The position numbers and the translations under genes were made by a program. Positions 1-11,960 of a DNA stretch of 64,000 nt are shown here, piece by piece (positions within the stretch are counted from its first letter, which is position 1; each line of letters opens with the position of its first letter). Origin of the DNA: Gigaspora margarita (taxonomy: Eukaryota > Glomeromycota > Glomeromycetes > Diversisporales > Gigasporaceae). The notes beneath the pieces were generated by a model. That model saw only the letters and a list, made by a program, of their open reading frames with translations, ran no database searches and had not been told where the DNA came from. The stretch is from assembly GCA_009809945.1 (NCBI GenBank), contig WTPW01000028.1, forward strand, positions 26,653 to 90,652, written 5' to 3'.

Positions 1-103
1 TTACTACATGTAGTAAGTATTACTACATGTAGTAAGTAATACTACAATTACGGTTTAAAAAAGACCATGTAGTAATATATGTAGTAAATATAATTGTAGT
101 AAT
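1..103. repeat. Cluster of TTACTACATGTAGTAA palindromes at the window edge
   Basis: A 16-bp perfect palindrome (TTACTACATGTAGTAA) occurs at 1-16 and 20-35, with partial copies (CATGTAGTAA, TGTAGTAA, TTGTAGTAA) up to about 103. It is probably the inner part of an inverted-repeat element cut by the window edge. No coding signal is seen up to 300. Confidence 0.6.
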
Positions 104-309
104 TAGCCATTTACGACGCCAATCACTACTCGGAACCCTATTTTCAAGGCAAAGACCCCATATCATATTTTTTGATACTTGTGTCGCAATATTGGACCAA
201 GAGCCTATGATATAGTATCGCACAGAAATTGTGGCTTGTATGAAAAAAAAAATTATGAGAAAATCATTTCACGGTGTGCAGCAGCTCTAAAAAATTTGAT
301 TTCATGTAC

Positions 310-889
310 ATAAGGCTGTTTTTAGTTTATTTTTAGGTTAACGGCAATATTTAGGCTCAGGCATGGGGGGGGGGGGGTTAAACAAACACATATAATCCCA
401 AGAATATTTGATCAAATCTCATTGGTCAACATTAATCACATGACTAACGAGGTTTATACATGTTCCCCAGTATCGCCATAAAAATTTCGCCCCACGTGAT
501 CAGTACCAAACTTCTTTCAAGTTCGTTTATGTTAGGTTAGGGTTAGGGTGAGTGCTTAGTTAAGGTTTGGGTTTAGGTTATATTATATAGTAAAATCGCT
601 CAAGGAAAACTTTTAGTTAGTGCAAAAAAATGGTTTCTTATGCAAACTTTTTGAGAAATAAACTTTTTTTACAAAAGAGACGTTTTGCGACGTTTGTTTT
701 GAATTTTCCTGATCGTGTTACGTTACACCAAATTATGATCATTTATTGGTCAAGAATCACGTGGAGGGCGAAATTTTTATGGCGATACTGGGGTACATGG
801 TTTATACTGCGTATTGGCTTGTTTAATTTTCGGGGGCAGTTAAGCGGGGGATGACGTTAACCTAAAAAGCAACTAAAAAGCGGTTTATG
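310..889. mobile_element. MITE with ~190-bp imperfect terminal inverted repeats
   Basis: The left part (310-500) and right part (about 720-889) are imperfect reverse complements: CGTTAACCTAAAAA, GGCGAAATTTTTATGGCGAT and ACTGGGGTAC-like blocks pair across the element. The centre holds telomere-like GGTTAGGGTTAGGG at 535-549. The left arm also carries a run of about 13 G at 365-377. A related element lies at 34387-34636 (shared AGGCTGTT end and a G-run followed by TTAAACAAACA). No target duplication could be fixed, so the ends are uncertain by several bases. The 74-codon open frame inside (630-854) is not considered a gene. Confidence 0.65.
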
Positions 890-1099
890 AATATGGAATT
901 CGCATACGTATATAATTAAGCAATAACTTCTCGTTTATATATTATCGTTACATCAGCATTTGAAACTTTTAAAAATAAAGGCTCAATATAAAAGTCAAAT
1001 AAACTTATAGCGAATCTCAAAAGAATTTGTAAATATTTTGCCTTGATAAATGTTAATTTTCGTTAGAAAGTTTTGTTGACAAGATATTATTAGGTAATA

Positions 1100-1279
1100 A
1101 AGTCAGGTCCCCAAATACGAACCCCTAAATATACGTACTATGAGAAGACCCTAAATGCATGTCGTCACTTGGACCAACTATATAACGCTTCGAGAATTTT
1201 ACCTCACTAATGCAAGAACTCTTTAAATGCATGTTTTTACATCTGGTCTCATCGCAATGCATTTAGAAAGGCCTGACTG
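1100..1279. mobile_element. Short Tc1/mariner-like MITE (TA target)
   Basis: The left end AAGTCAGGTCC and right end GGCCTGACTG are inverted repeats flanked by TA on both sides (1098-1099, 1280-1281), as for Tc1/mariner/pogo elements. The interior carries repeated AATGCAT and GCATTTA words, shared with the larger MITE at 32867-33207. Confidence 0.5.
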
Positions 1280-1281
1280 TA

Positions 1282-2002
1282 TATAGTATATAAAAAATCA
1301 ATTAATATGGATACATTTCTAAAGATAAAAAAGAAGAAAGCATATAAGATTTACTGGAAAGTATTATCAAGTAGTATAGGATAACAATTAAGCAAAAGGC
1401 ATTTAAATCAGCTAAACTGCATTTAAAATGAATATCGCCAATAAAAAACTTCAAAATATCAACGAAAGAAATGCATCGAGTAACATTTGAAAAAAAGATC
1501 CTAATAGACAATTTAATGTCATTTATTGCTATATTCAAAATATGTCGCATTTTCAAAGAAGCATTTAACTATGCTCAGACGATTAAATTTTAGGGTTTGT
1601 TACCAGATTTTTACTGCATTTCTAATGATGAAACAAAAGCATTTAAAGGTGGAGATTTAATTGGATAAGCAAAATTGGAAAATATTAATACAATATAGAT
1701 ATTTCTAAAAATGAAAGAAGGATTCAATGATTTTTGAAATCTGTTGAAGAAAATTCCAAAAGACTATTACTAAAAATCTGAAATAAAATACAAGACGACA
1801 GAAATGGAAAAAACGGTTGAATAGCCTTTAAATCCGTTAAAAACGGAATTCTGCGGGAAATGCTGGAACGTGAAATTGTAATTTGATAGTGGGCGTCTAA
1901 AGCGGAGGCAATTTTATAAAATTTAATATTTTGCTTCATTAACTTTGGTTATGGTCACTTTAGGCCAGACTAGATTAGAGATAGCGTTTTTATAACAAAT
2001 TG
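1282..2002. other. Non-coding stretch with decayed repeat
   Basis: No supportable gene. The word GCATTTAA recurs at about 1397, 1419, 1561 and 1640, suggesting a decayed member of the GCATTTAGAGAGG-type MITE family. The segment around 1890-1910 (GGGCGTCTAAAGCGGAGGCAA) resembles 4224-4242, so part of the 4045-4850 repeat is also present. Open frames of 71-84 codons here show no recognisable domain. Confidence 0.4.
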
Positions 2003-2010
2003 CCCTTATG

Positions 2011-4006
2011 TAGTGATGGGCAAATCCAGATTTTTTTAAAAATCCCGCGCGGGATTCGCGGGATCGAGTAGAGTCTCTGGATTTTTCACGATTAATAAAT
2101 ATATATACATATATATATGTATATATGATCACGAGGAATGTAATTTCTCGTTAAAATAATAATCATTTCTTATAAATCTTACAGCATTGATTACAAATAA
2201 AAATGCTTATATAGACTTTACCTACTTTTAAAACATTCGAATCTTATAATTATTAAATTCATCAATTCAGATTTGCCTTAAATTTATCAATTTTTTTAAA
2301 ATATTATTATATAAATACATATTTAAAAATTATAATGGTAACAAAGCGATCAAATCATAAGCGTATAAAAATTTATAAGTAATCAGTGGTATAATCAGGT
2401 ATGAATGTATAGTGATCAAGTACTGTACATACATATAAAAATTTATAACTAGGTTATATACATACAAAAATCCATAAACGACTCATAAGAAATTCATAAT
2501 CGAGCTTATAATTTTTGATCAAATAGTCAATAATCATCTAAATCACATAAATGATTGGCTCGAATTTATTTAACCTTATCAGTCAGGGTGCATGTCACAC
2601 TGAGTGATAAATAATAGTAAAAATTATAATAAAAACATATAAATTTACTATAAACTTTAAGTAAAACATTCTTTTCGGCTTACAGATTAACTTTTTTTCA
2701 AATTTTGGGATTAAGCATATTGAGAATAGTAGATTATGGTTATTTAGAGCACTTTTTTAAAATTTAGCAAATTTTGCAAATTTTTTGATGAAAATTTTTA
2801 ATAAGAAAAAATTCTCCAATTTTAAAACTGCAATTATATGCAAAAGTTTGTGCTGAACAACTTTACTTAGGCGACGAAAGTAGGTTACCTTGTAAGAAAA
2901 ATGGGTATCTATGTACTAAAGTTAAAATTTATCGTATTTCATGATCTAACGTTTTTTCCTTATTAGGTAACCTACTTTGGGCTCTTAAGCAAAGTTGTTC
3001 GGCATGTAATTTTACATCACATTTGAGGTTGATTCGCGCTTTTCGGACCTTTTACTAAGTGAAAAATGGGTTTAAATTTCGAAAAAAATTTTTTTTAATA
3101 AATTTTTTTTTTCGAAATTTAAACCCATTTTTCACTTAGTAAAAGGTCAGAAAAGCGCGAATCAACCTCAAATGTGATGTAAAATTACATGCCGAACAAC
3201 TTTGCTTAAGAGCCCAAAGTAGGTTACCTAATATGGAAAAAACGTTAGATCATGAAATACGATAAATTTTAACTTTAGTACATAGATAACCCATTTTTCT
3301 TACAAGGTAACCTACTTTCGTCGCCTAAGTAAAGTTGTTCAGCACAAACGTTTGCATATAATTGCAGTTTAAAAATTGGAGAATTTTTTCTTATTAAAAA
3401 TTTTCATCAAAAAATTTGCAAAATTTGCTAAATTTTAAAAAAGTGCTCTAAATAACCATAATCTACTATTCTCAATATGCTTAATCCCAAAATTTGAAAA
3501 AAAGTTAATCTGTAAGCCGAAAAGAATGTTTTGCTTAAAGTTTATAGTAAATTTATATGTTTTTATTATAATTTTTATTATGAACTAACACTCACATATC
3601 AACAGATGTGACATATTCCCTGACTGTTATCACTCATATGAAATAATCACTGAAATTGGTGATTTTCGCCCATATGGTACACAATATTCTTGGTGTATTA
3701 TTTTACGCAAGAAATTAAAAGTCTAGATTCCCACTTTATTAATAATGACAATTTAAAAAATTTATTTCAACGTACAGTTTGCGCATTATCTCTGTAGTAC
3801 GTATATATGTGGAACGAGAAATAAATAAAAAGTTAATGCGTTCATAATATTTTTATGTAAGTACATCAAATACTAATTAGGAATTGGCCCACTTATGTTA
3901 AAGCAGGCCAGATGTTTTGCTAATTCGGGCCAGGTGATATGCTAACGCAGGCCAGATAATCTTATATTAAAAATCCCGCGCGGATCCCACGCGTTGCCTA
4001 TCACTA
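2011..4006. mobile_element. hAT-type element (relic) hosting a nested foldback
   Basis: The left end TAGTGATGGGCAA (2011) matches the reverse complement of the right end TTGCCTATCACTA (4006) with one mismatch, and TAGNGNTGGGCAA is a classic hAT terminus. The flanks are CCCTTATG (2003-2010) and CCCTCATG (4007-4014), an 8-bp target duplication with one substitution. Both sub-terminal regions carry a GC-rich CCCGCGCGG motif. Removing the nested element 2580-3626 leaves about 950 bp with no transposase frame, so it is non-autonomous or decayed. Confidence 0.8.
2580..3626. mobile_element. 1-kb near-perfect foldback element nested in the hAT relic
   Basis: The two halves (2580-3100 and 3106-3626) are almost perfect reverse complements over about 470 bp each with essentially no loop; the centre is an A/T run near 3103. 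Outer ends are CAGTCAGGG and CCCTGACTG, flanked by TTAT on both sides (2576-2579, 3627-3630), read as a 4-bp target duplication. No coding frame is present. A half-length decayed relative lies near 26975-27090. Confidence 0.85.
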
Positions 4007-4044
4007 CCCTCATGCCATTTTTTATTTATACCCCAAAGTAAACT

Positions 4045-4204
4045 GCCCAAGATCATAAAAATAATTTTACTAATAAATCATATTCATTCATTAAGTAAAA
4101 CATGACCAGCTGATAATTTTGCTATAGGACCTGCTAACAACTAACAACTAGGGCTAACGCCGACCTAGATCCGACGCATCTGACCGGAAATTTGTGATAG
4201 CCCG
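4045..4204 (+). repeat. Dispersed direct repeat, copy 1
   Basis: This ~160-bp segment (GCCCAAGATCATAAAAATAA through the GATCCGACGCATCTGACCGG block) is repeated at 4695-4850 in the same orientation, with a third partial copy in inverse orientation at 22376-22451. It contains the words CAGCTGATAATTTTG and ACTAGGGCTAA. It may be an element end; the family is unknown. Confidence 0.65.
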
Positions 4205-4694
4205 TAAAAATCCATTAAGAGGTCGTCTAAATCGGAGGCAAATCACATGACTATGATCCAAGAAACGGAGTTTAAACCTACTTTGGGAACTCATGCAGGA
4301 GCATTTTACTTATTTGCACGGGTAACACAAAATCCGATTTTGTAAATAAACTAAAATTTAGGGTTAGGGCCTTAACGTTAGAGGCTATATGGTTAGAATG
4401 ATGTTTGTTATATGTAAAATTTCATTCCCGTCATTTTAATTAGTGCACCATAATTGATTTAAACATTAGTTTTTGCATATTTCACTTTTTTCTTCTTTTA
4501 CGCGTGTTCGGATTCTTCGTCGAGCTGATCCGGAATAATCCAAATTTGCACTCTCCGATTGGCTATTTCCTCTCCGGGAGTTTGTATCACCCGCGCAAAT
4601 AAGTTGATGCATAAAGGAGGGTCCAAAATTTCGGGTCAGAATACGTCGGAGTGCATCGGAATTATGGTCAGCTGGATCGTAATCGATCAATTTA
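4205..4694. other. Spacer between direct repeats, non-coding
   Basis: Holds a telomere-like TTAGGGTTAGGG at 4362-4373 and a GC-richer block (4500-4700). Open frames of 91 (minus) and 61 (plus) codons overlap each other on opposite strands and match nothing recognisable. Probably the body of a repeat bounded by the two direct copies. Confidence 0.35.
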
Positions 4695-4850
4695 GCCCCA
4701 AGATCATAAAAAATATTACTAATGAAATCATATCCATTCATTAAGCAAAAAATGCCCAGCTGATAATTTTGTTATAGAACCAGCAAACAACTAGGGCTAA
4801 ACACCAACCTAGATCAGACGCATCCGACCCGGAATTTTGGTGACTCTCGT
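4695..4850 (+). repeat. Dispersed direct repeat, copy 2
   Basis: Second copy of the 4045-4204 repeat (GCCCCAAGATCATAAAAA..., CAGCTGATAATTTTG, ACTAGGGCTAA, GACGCATCCGACC), same orientation, with scattered substitutions and small gaps. Confidence 0.65.
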
Positions 4851-4940
4851 GTAAAATTCTCCTCATAATGGTAAAAGGATTTTCAAGAAACATTTGAATG
4901 AGAAGCATTCATTGACCGGTTATCAGTTTTGTTACCCTTA

Positions 4941-5210
4941 CACTATGAAAAAAGTTTACAGAAAATTAAATGAATTATACAGAATATTTAGTATAATTCC
5001 TTATTAAATACGGAATTCGCGGCGAATTCCGTATTTTATATACGGGATATGCCCTGGAAACGATATGGAACCCATAAAGAAATGGTTTAATTCCTTATGC
5101 ATATTCCGTATATAAAATACGGAATTTGCGGCGAATTCCGTATGTAATATGGAATTGTATTAAATATTCCTTAAAATTCATTTAATATTCTGTAAAACTT
5201 TTTTATAGGG
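4941..5210. mobile_element. MITE with inverted repeats and internal EcoRI-like palindromes
   Basis: The left arm CACTATGAAAAAAGTTTACAG pairs with the right arm ending CTGTAAAACTTTTTTATAGGG. Further in, a 25-bp palindrome centred on GAATTCGCGGCGAATTC occurs at about 5010-5034 and again, nearly identical, at 5119-5143. The target duplication is not clear. There is no coding content. Confidence 0.7.
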
Positions 5211-5701
5211 TTCTTGATTTCACCATTTCGCTTTTTTAAAATTTTTTTTTGGAGAATTCGAAACTAGATTTGTCTTTTACCAATGACGAAACCCTAGATT
5301 TTATTTGATACTATGCGCCGCACTCGTGAGATTAATCTTCCATTTTAAACGTTCTCTGAAATTTTAATGACCAGTACACGTTTGAACACGTTACCAGAAT
5401 TTTAATGATCTTCCTGCATATATATTTTAATTAAAAATTTACCTGACCGTTATTATTATTATGTAATAAAAAAAAACGGAACATTGTTTTCCCTGAATTC
5501 TCCGATTAAACCAAGATAGTAATAGCACGTGTAGTAATTTTCAGTTTGACAATAGTTTTGGCAAACGGATTATTTCCTAAAAAAATCAATTAACTATATT
5601 TAATAATTCGTACGACAGTAATCGTGTAACAAAATAAATTAATGTCGTAGTTATGTAATAAAAAAAAAAACAAACTTTCCAATAGAATATTGGGATCAAT
5701 A
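5211..5701. other. Upstream region of the transporter gene
   Basis: No gene and no clear repeat. It should hold the promoter of the plus-strand transporter; the last 100 bp are A/T-rich without a convincing TATA box. A TTG at 5690 lies in frame with the coding region, but the first ATG is at 5702. Confidence 0.4.
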
Positions 5702-8136
5702 ATGGATTCTTCCCTACAGCCCTTAACAATATCATCATACCTTTCGCTGGTATTTTTCTTACTAGCGATAGTGTTTGTGATATTTCCTTTATCAATTGGA
5801 ATCCCTTATTCTGATCGTTTTCCAGTGATTCCGATAATACATCCAAAACATGGCAAAAAAATAAAAATTCGGATAAATTTAGCTACAGCTCCGCTAATTG
5901 CTATAGTAATATTATTAGCTACAAAAAGTATAGGATTTCAAGTTGTAGTAAAAGGGTTTTTAGGAACAGAAGGGATTCAACCATATAGTATAATGATTTT
6001 ATTTTATGCTTTGGTGAGTCTACTAATTCCTATCATTAAAATTACGATTATTATTTTTTTTTCTAATTTTGATTTAAATTAAAGGCTTACATATGCATCT
6101 CATTAGATGTAACGGGCTTTGTTGAATGTTGTGCTTACGCTTTTTCAAATAAAAGTGGAAAAGATGGGAGGAAATTATTCACATATTTTTATATTTTGTT
6201 TAATTTAATGAGTGCATTTACAAGTAATGATGTAGTTGTATTGACTGGAACTAGTAAGCTTTCATTCAAATATATAAATATATATATATATAATGTTTTC
6301 TCTTTTAAAACCATTTATTTTTTCAATAGTTTTCTTGGTATATTACACAAAAATATCAAAAATCAAGCCTCCAACTGCATTTCTGATTTCTGAATTTGTA
6401 GCTGCTAATATTGGTAAATTATTTAAAATTACTATTTAACTTATTTCACTATTTCAATATTATTTTTTTTTTAACTTTTATAATTTAATTTACATCCTCT
6501 CATTTAAATTAGCATCAATGACTCTTTACATAGGCAACCCTACAAATGTAATAGTAGCTCAAGCTTATGGTATAACATTCTTAACTTACAGCGCTTGGAT
6601 GATCCTCCCAACCATTACTGCCATGATTCTCGCTTACTTTGCACTTTATACTATATTTCGACGTTCAAATTTAATACCAGATAAAGTAAATTCACCAAAG
6701 CGTAATCCCAGTGATGCTTTAAAAGATAAGACAGGTGCAATATTTGGTGTGATAGTGTTGGGCAGCTGTTTAATCACATTAATGGGAACTAGTTTCACCT
6801 CCTTAAGTGTTTGGATTGTTACGTTACCTTTTGCTGTGATTATGTTAATTAGAGATATTTGGTATGATTTGGCAAGAGATAAAACAAGCAATAATAATGT
6901 TAAGGATGTTGATGAGGAAAAGGCTGATATTGAGACTATTGAATCTGAAAGAGTTAAAAAAAGTATGAACCTGGAAAAAAATAAGGATGAAACTAAGGAA
7001 AATAATAAGAGTAATGAGTCCTTATCTTCGGATACAATATTTAAAAGAAATGATAATGAAAATGAACAGATTGTTGATATTAAAGATGATTCATTAAATA
7101 ATGATTTGGATGAAAATAATGAATTAGAGAAAGAAATAACAATGGAAAATAATTCTTTTCGCTCCCAATTTTTTTCACAGAAAAAAAAATCATCTGATTT
7201 AGAACGTTCTATAACTACACGCAGCGTTCCACTATCAAATTTAAACTCTAAAAAGAAAAAACCACATTCATCAAAAGAAGAATCATTCGATTTAAACCGA
7301 GAAAATGACTTATCTTCAATGTATAAGGAAGTAATACCGGAACCTCACGATACTAACTCTGATAATGATAGCGATAATTCAATATTTAAAAATACTTTAC
7401 CGACAGTTTATTCTGTAGTAATAAGAATGCCGGGAAATTTGTTGCCATTTGCATTAGGGATGTTTATTCTAGTTGAAGGTATGAAAATAATTCATCGATT
7501 TCTATTAATTATTCAGTTTATCTTAAGTGCTTTTAAGCTCATTACATGTTTTAATTCCTTTTTTTTTCATAAAGCGTTATCATCACTAGGGTGGATTTCC
7601 AGATTCGCAATTGCAATCTCGGCATTAACGCCCACGTATCCAGTTGCCGTCATTTCCATTGCTATAATATCAATCATTCTCTGTAATTTCTTAAATAATT
7701 TACCAATGACTGTATTATTAAGTCGAATATTGCAGGATGAAAATTTTGCAAAGGCCCCGCATGTAATACAAACACCCGCAATAAAACAAGGATGTATATA
7801 CGCATTAATTATTGGAAGTAACATAGGTGCTTGTCTTACAATTGTAGGTGCTTTGGCTGGATTTATGTAAGTTTATACTAAAAAAAAAAGAATTAAGAAA
7901 TATAAAAAAAAATTACGTTAATTAAAAACATTAGATGGATATTCTAAACTAACCTTTTTTTTTTAAAAAAAAAAAAAAAAAATAGGTGGGATAAAATATT
8001 AAAAGACAAAGGTCAAAAAATTGGATATTGGCAATTTGTGAAATGGAACCTTGGAGTTTTACCAGTAATTACCGTTGGAGCTTGTGGAGTTTTGATAATG
8101 GAACTTTGGGTTTATTATGATAAGTTAAATAATTAA
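5702..8136 (+). CDS. ArsB/NhaD/CitMHS-type membrane ion transporter, spliced
   Basis: Polytopic membrane transporter of the ion-transporter superfamily that includes ArsB arsenite pumps and citrate/Na-H carriers; the substrate cannot be read from sequence. Exons: 5702-6013, 6085-6253, 6330-6413, 6513-7866, 7986-8136; all junctions keep the frame (GT-AG), giving 689 codons. Seen: a hydrophobic N-terminus (SYLSLVFFLLAIVFVIFPL), SLDVTG, the conserved re-entrant-type motif MSAFTSNDVVVLTGT (residues ~146-160), SEFVAANIAS and GNPTNVIVAQA (~179-206), then transmembrane segments. The second half has PGNLLPFALGMF, NNLPMT and IIGSNIGACL, mirroring the first. Between the halves lies a ~175-residue acidic, Asn/Lys/Ser-rich cytosolic loop. 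A further intron at 7479-7574 (96 bp, no in-frame stop) probably exists: splicing gives FILVEALSSLGW and a 657-residue protein that fits the family better. Start: first in-frame ATG. Confidence 0.88.
7479..7574 (+). other. Probable in-frame (stop-free) intron inside transporter exon 4
   Basis: Donor G|GTATGA at 7478/7479 and acceptor TTTTTTTTCATAAAG at 7574 with a strong pyrimidine tract. The length (96 bp) is a multiple of three and contains no in-frame stop, so it hides in a simple ORF view. Removing it joins LVE to ALSSLGW, the spacing expected between two conserved transporter segments; keeping it inserts 32 residues rich in Ile/Phe/Leu. Confidence 0.65.
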
Positions 8137-10090
8137 ATTTGACTTGTTAATATAAAGAAATACGAGCCAATTTAAAGAATTAAGAGTCGTTTAACTCTGC
8201 AAACTATAATAACATTAATGTGAATCTTTTATCTTAAAAGACTACAGTATGTTTGGTTAAATGAGTAATTTAATATGAATTATATAATTGTAATATGGTT
8301 TTTAAATAATAATTTTCTATATGTCGCCAAAATAAATAATTTAATAGGATGGCACATATATCACTATAGCTAATGAAAGCTATTATTTACTCTACTCCTC
8401 TGGAAATAAGTACCTACATTTTACATATAATCGCCATTTTGATCATTTTTATCAGACAAATCACCCATAAAAGTTCGGTAATTAAATTAAATCAGTTGGC
8501 GATGATAACAGCATTTAAAATTTGCCATTATACTATGTATTTGAATTCTTTTCGGATAATAAAAAAAAATATAAATTGTGAAACTTTAAGTGCCCCCCTA
8601 TTGATTCAATTTAGACGTTTTTACCTACCGTTAGAGCCGAAAAGGTTATCTCCATAACTTTTATTAATAGCTAAAGGAAGTTTATTGTAATTAATAAATT
8701 CTTTATTATTAGTGTGTGAAAATTTAACATGCTATATATATTATTATTATCATTTGAGATATTCAAAGGCAAATAAAATGAAATATTTTATTTACAAACT
8801 TTTATAAAATAAAGATTTATTAGGTTTAAAATTATAATTATATAATGTCATATGACATTCTCTGCCGATTATCAAGCATTTATATCAATTGATTAAATAA
8901 TGAGCACGATGATGCTCAGAATCACAATTAATGACGAAATTTATAGAATGAAATGCTTGAACATACTCTTTTTAAAAAATTTGTGCTATACCACCTAAAA
9001 CATCTAAAAATCAAAGAAAAATTCTATTCAACCAGCTGGCTGAAACTTCATTTTGTTTGTGTAAGCTTTTAATAATTTTACGGACTAAATAGTATAGATG
9101 ACACCATAATAAATAATTAATTGGTTTAGAGTAGGTGTTGCAATCAATAATTAACAAAAGTTGTTTTACAGTTGATACTGATCAAAAATCTTATATACAT
9201 AGCATATTGTGATTCGGTAATTAACTTTTTCAGTTACGCGATGAAACGCTTAAATATACGTGTACTATACGAGGTTAAAAAATTACTGCAGAGAACGAAT
9301 TCAATCATTTCAACATTTTATTTATTAAAAGTAATATAACACTTAATCAATCATATTATTTGATTTAAATCATTAAGGGAACTTTCCCTAACAAAATCCT
9401 TGGGAAAAGAAGAGTAATCGCGATTAGACATTACGTGTAGCATGACTTTTAATCACTCAAAATATTAAAAATAACCCATTTCGAATATATGCTAATACTT
9501 ATTTAATTATTAACCGATATCAATATAAACAAAGAATACGTATATTATTGATTAAAAGTAATCCTCCTGATTTTGGAACCGAAAATTTGGATTACGAGTT
9601 AATTTGCCGAGATCACCGAAGATATGACACTAACAATCAATTTTACTGACTATGCATAAATGATTTTGATATCACAATTCCCAAAATATAATCGATAACA
9701 AATTTTTTTTACATAAATTATTTATCTGTAACTAGATAGACATAATTCATGTCGAGGAATTAGCTATCAAAAAATTAGTTTGATCGAGAAAAATGAAAAG
9801 TTCAATCGGAAAATGGCTGTCAGAAATATATCGTGGCAGAAAATAAAGTAGTCGATATTATGAGATCAGAAAAGATGCTTCGGCATCGGGAAATTGTGCA
9901 ACAACGAAAAATATATTTATTTATTAACAACATTGCAATGAATAAGATGTACTCACTTTAGCTTGAAAATAAAATTTATTTAATAATGTATACATATTTA
10001 ATATACGGTAACTATTATCCTTGTTTTTTTTAACAATGTTATCCAAATATCAAAATCTTTCAACATTTTTTAGAAGTAGGTTATTAATAA
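8137..10090. other. Non-coding A/T-rich stretch after the transporter
   Basis: Contains the 3' region of the transporter. A 94-codon open frame (8373-8657) has no recognisable domain and low-complexity composition. No inverted repeat with convincing ends was found. Nothing else supportable. Confidence 0.35.
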
Positions 10091-10099
10091 TCTATAATA

Positions 10100-11030
10100 A
10101 AGATTGATCGATATTATTTCTAGAAAGATTTAAAGAAGTTATGGCAGTGTTTTGATAACGTGCCACAGCCAATGCGCTTCCTACTTCGGAATCAAGTTTA
10201 TTATGACAAGTGTTATTTTTATAAAAAGCTTCTGCTAATGCTTTCCTTCCAATATTACGAATGTTATTTGTCCGAAGTTCTAGATTATTCAGAATATATT
10301 ATTTATACCAATAGCTATAGCTATTGCCTTTCCTCCTTCAGAACCAAGTTTATTATTATGAAAACCCAAATAAATTAAATGATCGTTTTTATAAAGAGCA
10401 GTTTCCCACCTTCGAGTCAAATTTATTACCTAAAAGTATAAATGAGCTAAAGCATTGTTCCAAAAAGTATTTTTCGATCGCTTTTTCTGCTACATGACAA
10501 AGCTGATTATTCCCAATATTCAAAGAAATCAGAGCAGTGTTTAAATAAAGAACTGCCGCTAAAGCTTTTCCAGTTGATCATTATAAAAATATTAATTCAA
10601 TTAAGGAAGCGTTCTTATAAAGAGTTTCCGCTAGCACTTTCCTTCCTTCAGGATCGAATTGATTATTATAAAGAGGTTAGAGGTTTAAGAACTTTGGTAA
10701 TTCCTTTACCTCCTTCATAGCCAAGTTGATTAGAGCAAAGTTTTAAGAAGGTCAGAGTAGTGTTTTTATGAATGCCCCAAATGTCTCAACTAATGCTTTA
10801 CCCCATACATAACCAATATGACAATTCAAAATACTAAAAGAATTGAGAATAGTATTAATACAAAGAACTTTCTAATTCTTTCCCTAATTTAGAATAAAGT
10901 TGATATTTCATATAAAAGCTTCTCTGTTACATTTCCAATTTCGACATCAAATTGACTCTATTATAATATTACAAAGACTCAAATGTCTGAATAGTTGTTG
11001 CATAGTTTCCGAAGAACTCTTGCGTTTGAT
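10100..11030 (-). pseudogene. Leucine-rich-repeat (RNI-like) gene relic
   Basis: Read on the minus strand, short in-frame islands repeat the pattern N-x-LGSEGGKAIA-x-A typical of ribonuclease-inhibitor-like LRR proteins (for example around 10330-10350, and again near 10170-10250, 10420, 10640 and 10780). Frames change and stops occur in nearly every repeat, so no protein longer than about 30 residues survives. Similar relics lie at 40018-40672 (minus) and 55690-56430 (plus). The family usually encodes long arrays of 28-residue repeats used for protein binding. Confidence 0.6.
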
Positions 11031-11736
11031 AAAGGGAATGTTAATTGATAACGGTTTGTATCAAGAGACAAAAGGTGTAAATGAATGTGGAGGATGTATT
11101 TTGAACGACTCCGATGATACTATCGGGCAGAAATTACGACAGTGGCTATATTGTTGGGTAGCATTAATAAGATCGGGTATCGTAAGTACCGTAACAAAGA
11201 AGAGTCTGCAAAATTAATTGAAAGAATAAGATAGTAAAAGAGTATAGATTACTAATTTTCCCTAAGTCCCATGGACGAAACAAATTATCGCCGATAAGAG
11301 CGACTAAAATTTTACGTGGTACTTTTTTTTTAAAAATTTTTACGTTTGATACTAAAGTTTTGTTTCTTTTGAATTTAACGCTTTTTTTTTTTTAATTTTT
11401 TGTAAATAATCTTACGCAAACTATTAAAAATTTATCGAATATTGATTGTATCAGCAAAAATGAGCTTGAGACATTTTAAGTGTTAATTATTTTTTGAAGT
11501 AAAAATTACGGCCCAGAATATGGTTGAATAAAGTTGGGTATATTTTAAATTACAATAAAGTTGTTAAACTTAGGTCTCAACAAATTTTAATCTTTTGAAA
11601 ATAAAGTATCGATCAAAAAAATTTCTTGATCGAGAAGTCAAAGCACTTATTTTCAGTAATGTTTTCGATTATTTTTGACTTATTTTTAATAGAAAAAGAA
11701 ATTTGGAAGTGTATAAATAAACAAATATATTTAATA
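11031..11736. other. Non-coding stretch between LRR relic and hairpin cluster
   Basis: A 105-codon open frame (10900-11217, plus) overlaps the antisense of the LRR relic and has no recognisable domain. The remainder is A/T-rich with poly(T) runs at about 11325 and 11385. Confidence 0.3.
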
Positions 11737-11955
11737 GTTATTCGGCACGAAGTGCCGAATAACTGAGTTATTTGCTGTATGCTATTTGATTGGTCGATTT
11801 TAAGCACCGAAGGTGCTTAAAATTCGGCCAGTCAAATCATATGGCAAATAACGGTAAGGTACAATAGTATTCTAATGCTAGTAAAGCGCGATAGCGCTTT
11901 ACTGGTATTAGAATACTATTGTACCGTAGTTATGAGTACTTCGTGCTTGAATAAC
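11737..11955. repeat. Tandem set of GC-tipped perfect hairpins
   Basis: Four consecutive hairpins: 11737-11763 (apex GGCAC-GAA-GTGCC), 11767-11852 (apex AGCACC-GAA-GGTGCT, ~38-bp stem with mismatches), 11858-11925 (apex GTAAAGCGC-GATA-GCGCTTTAC, near-perfect 32-bp stem) and 11929-11955 (minus strand apex C-GAA-G). The outer pair of short hairpins both end in GTTAT/ATAAC. No coding frame. The role is unknown. Confidence 0.75.
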
Positions 11956-11960
11956 TGGAT

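Noticed and set aside
531-549. Telomere or subtelomere
   Set aside because: Only two or three TTAGGG-like units, located inside a MITE; no array anywhere in the window.
5586-5846. 86-codon minus frame over the transporter start
   Set aside because: Antisense shadow of exon 1 of the transporter.
8373-8657. 94-codon plus frame after the transporter
   Set aside because: Ile/Leu-rich low-complexity composition expected by chance in A/T-rich DNA; no start context or homology recognised.
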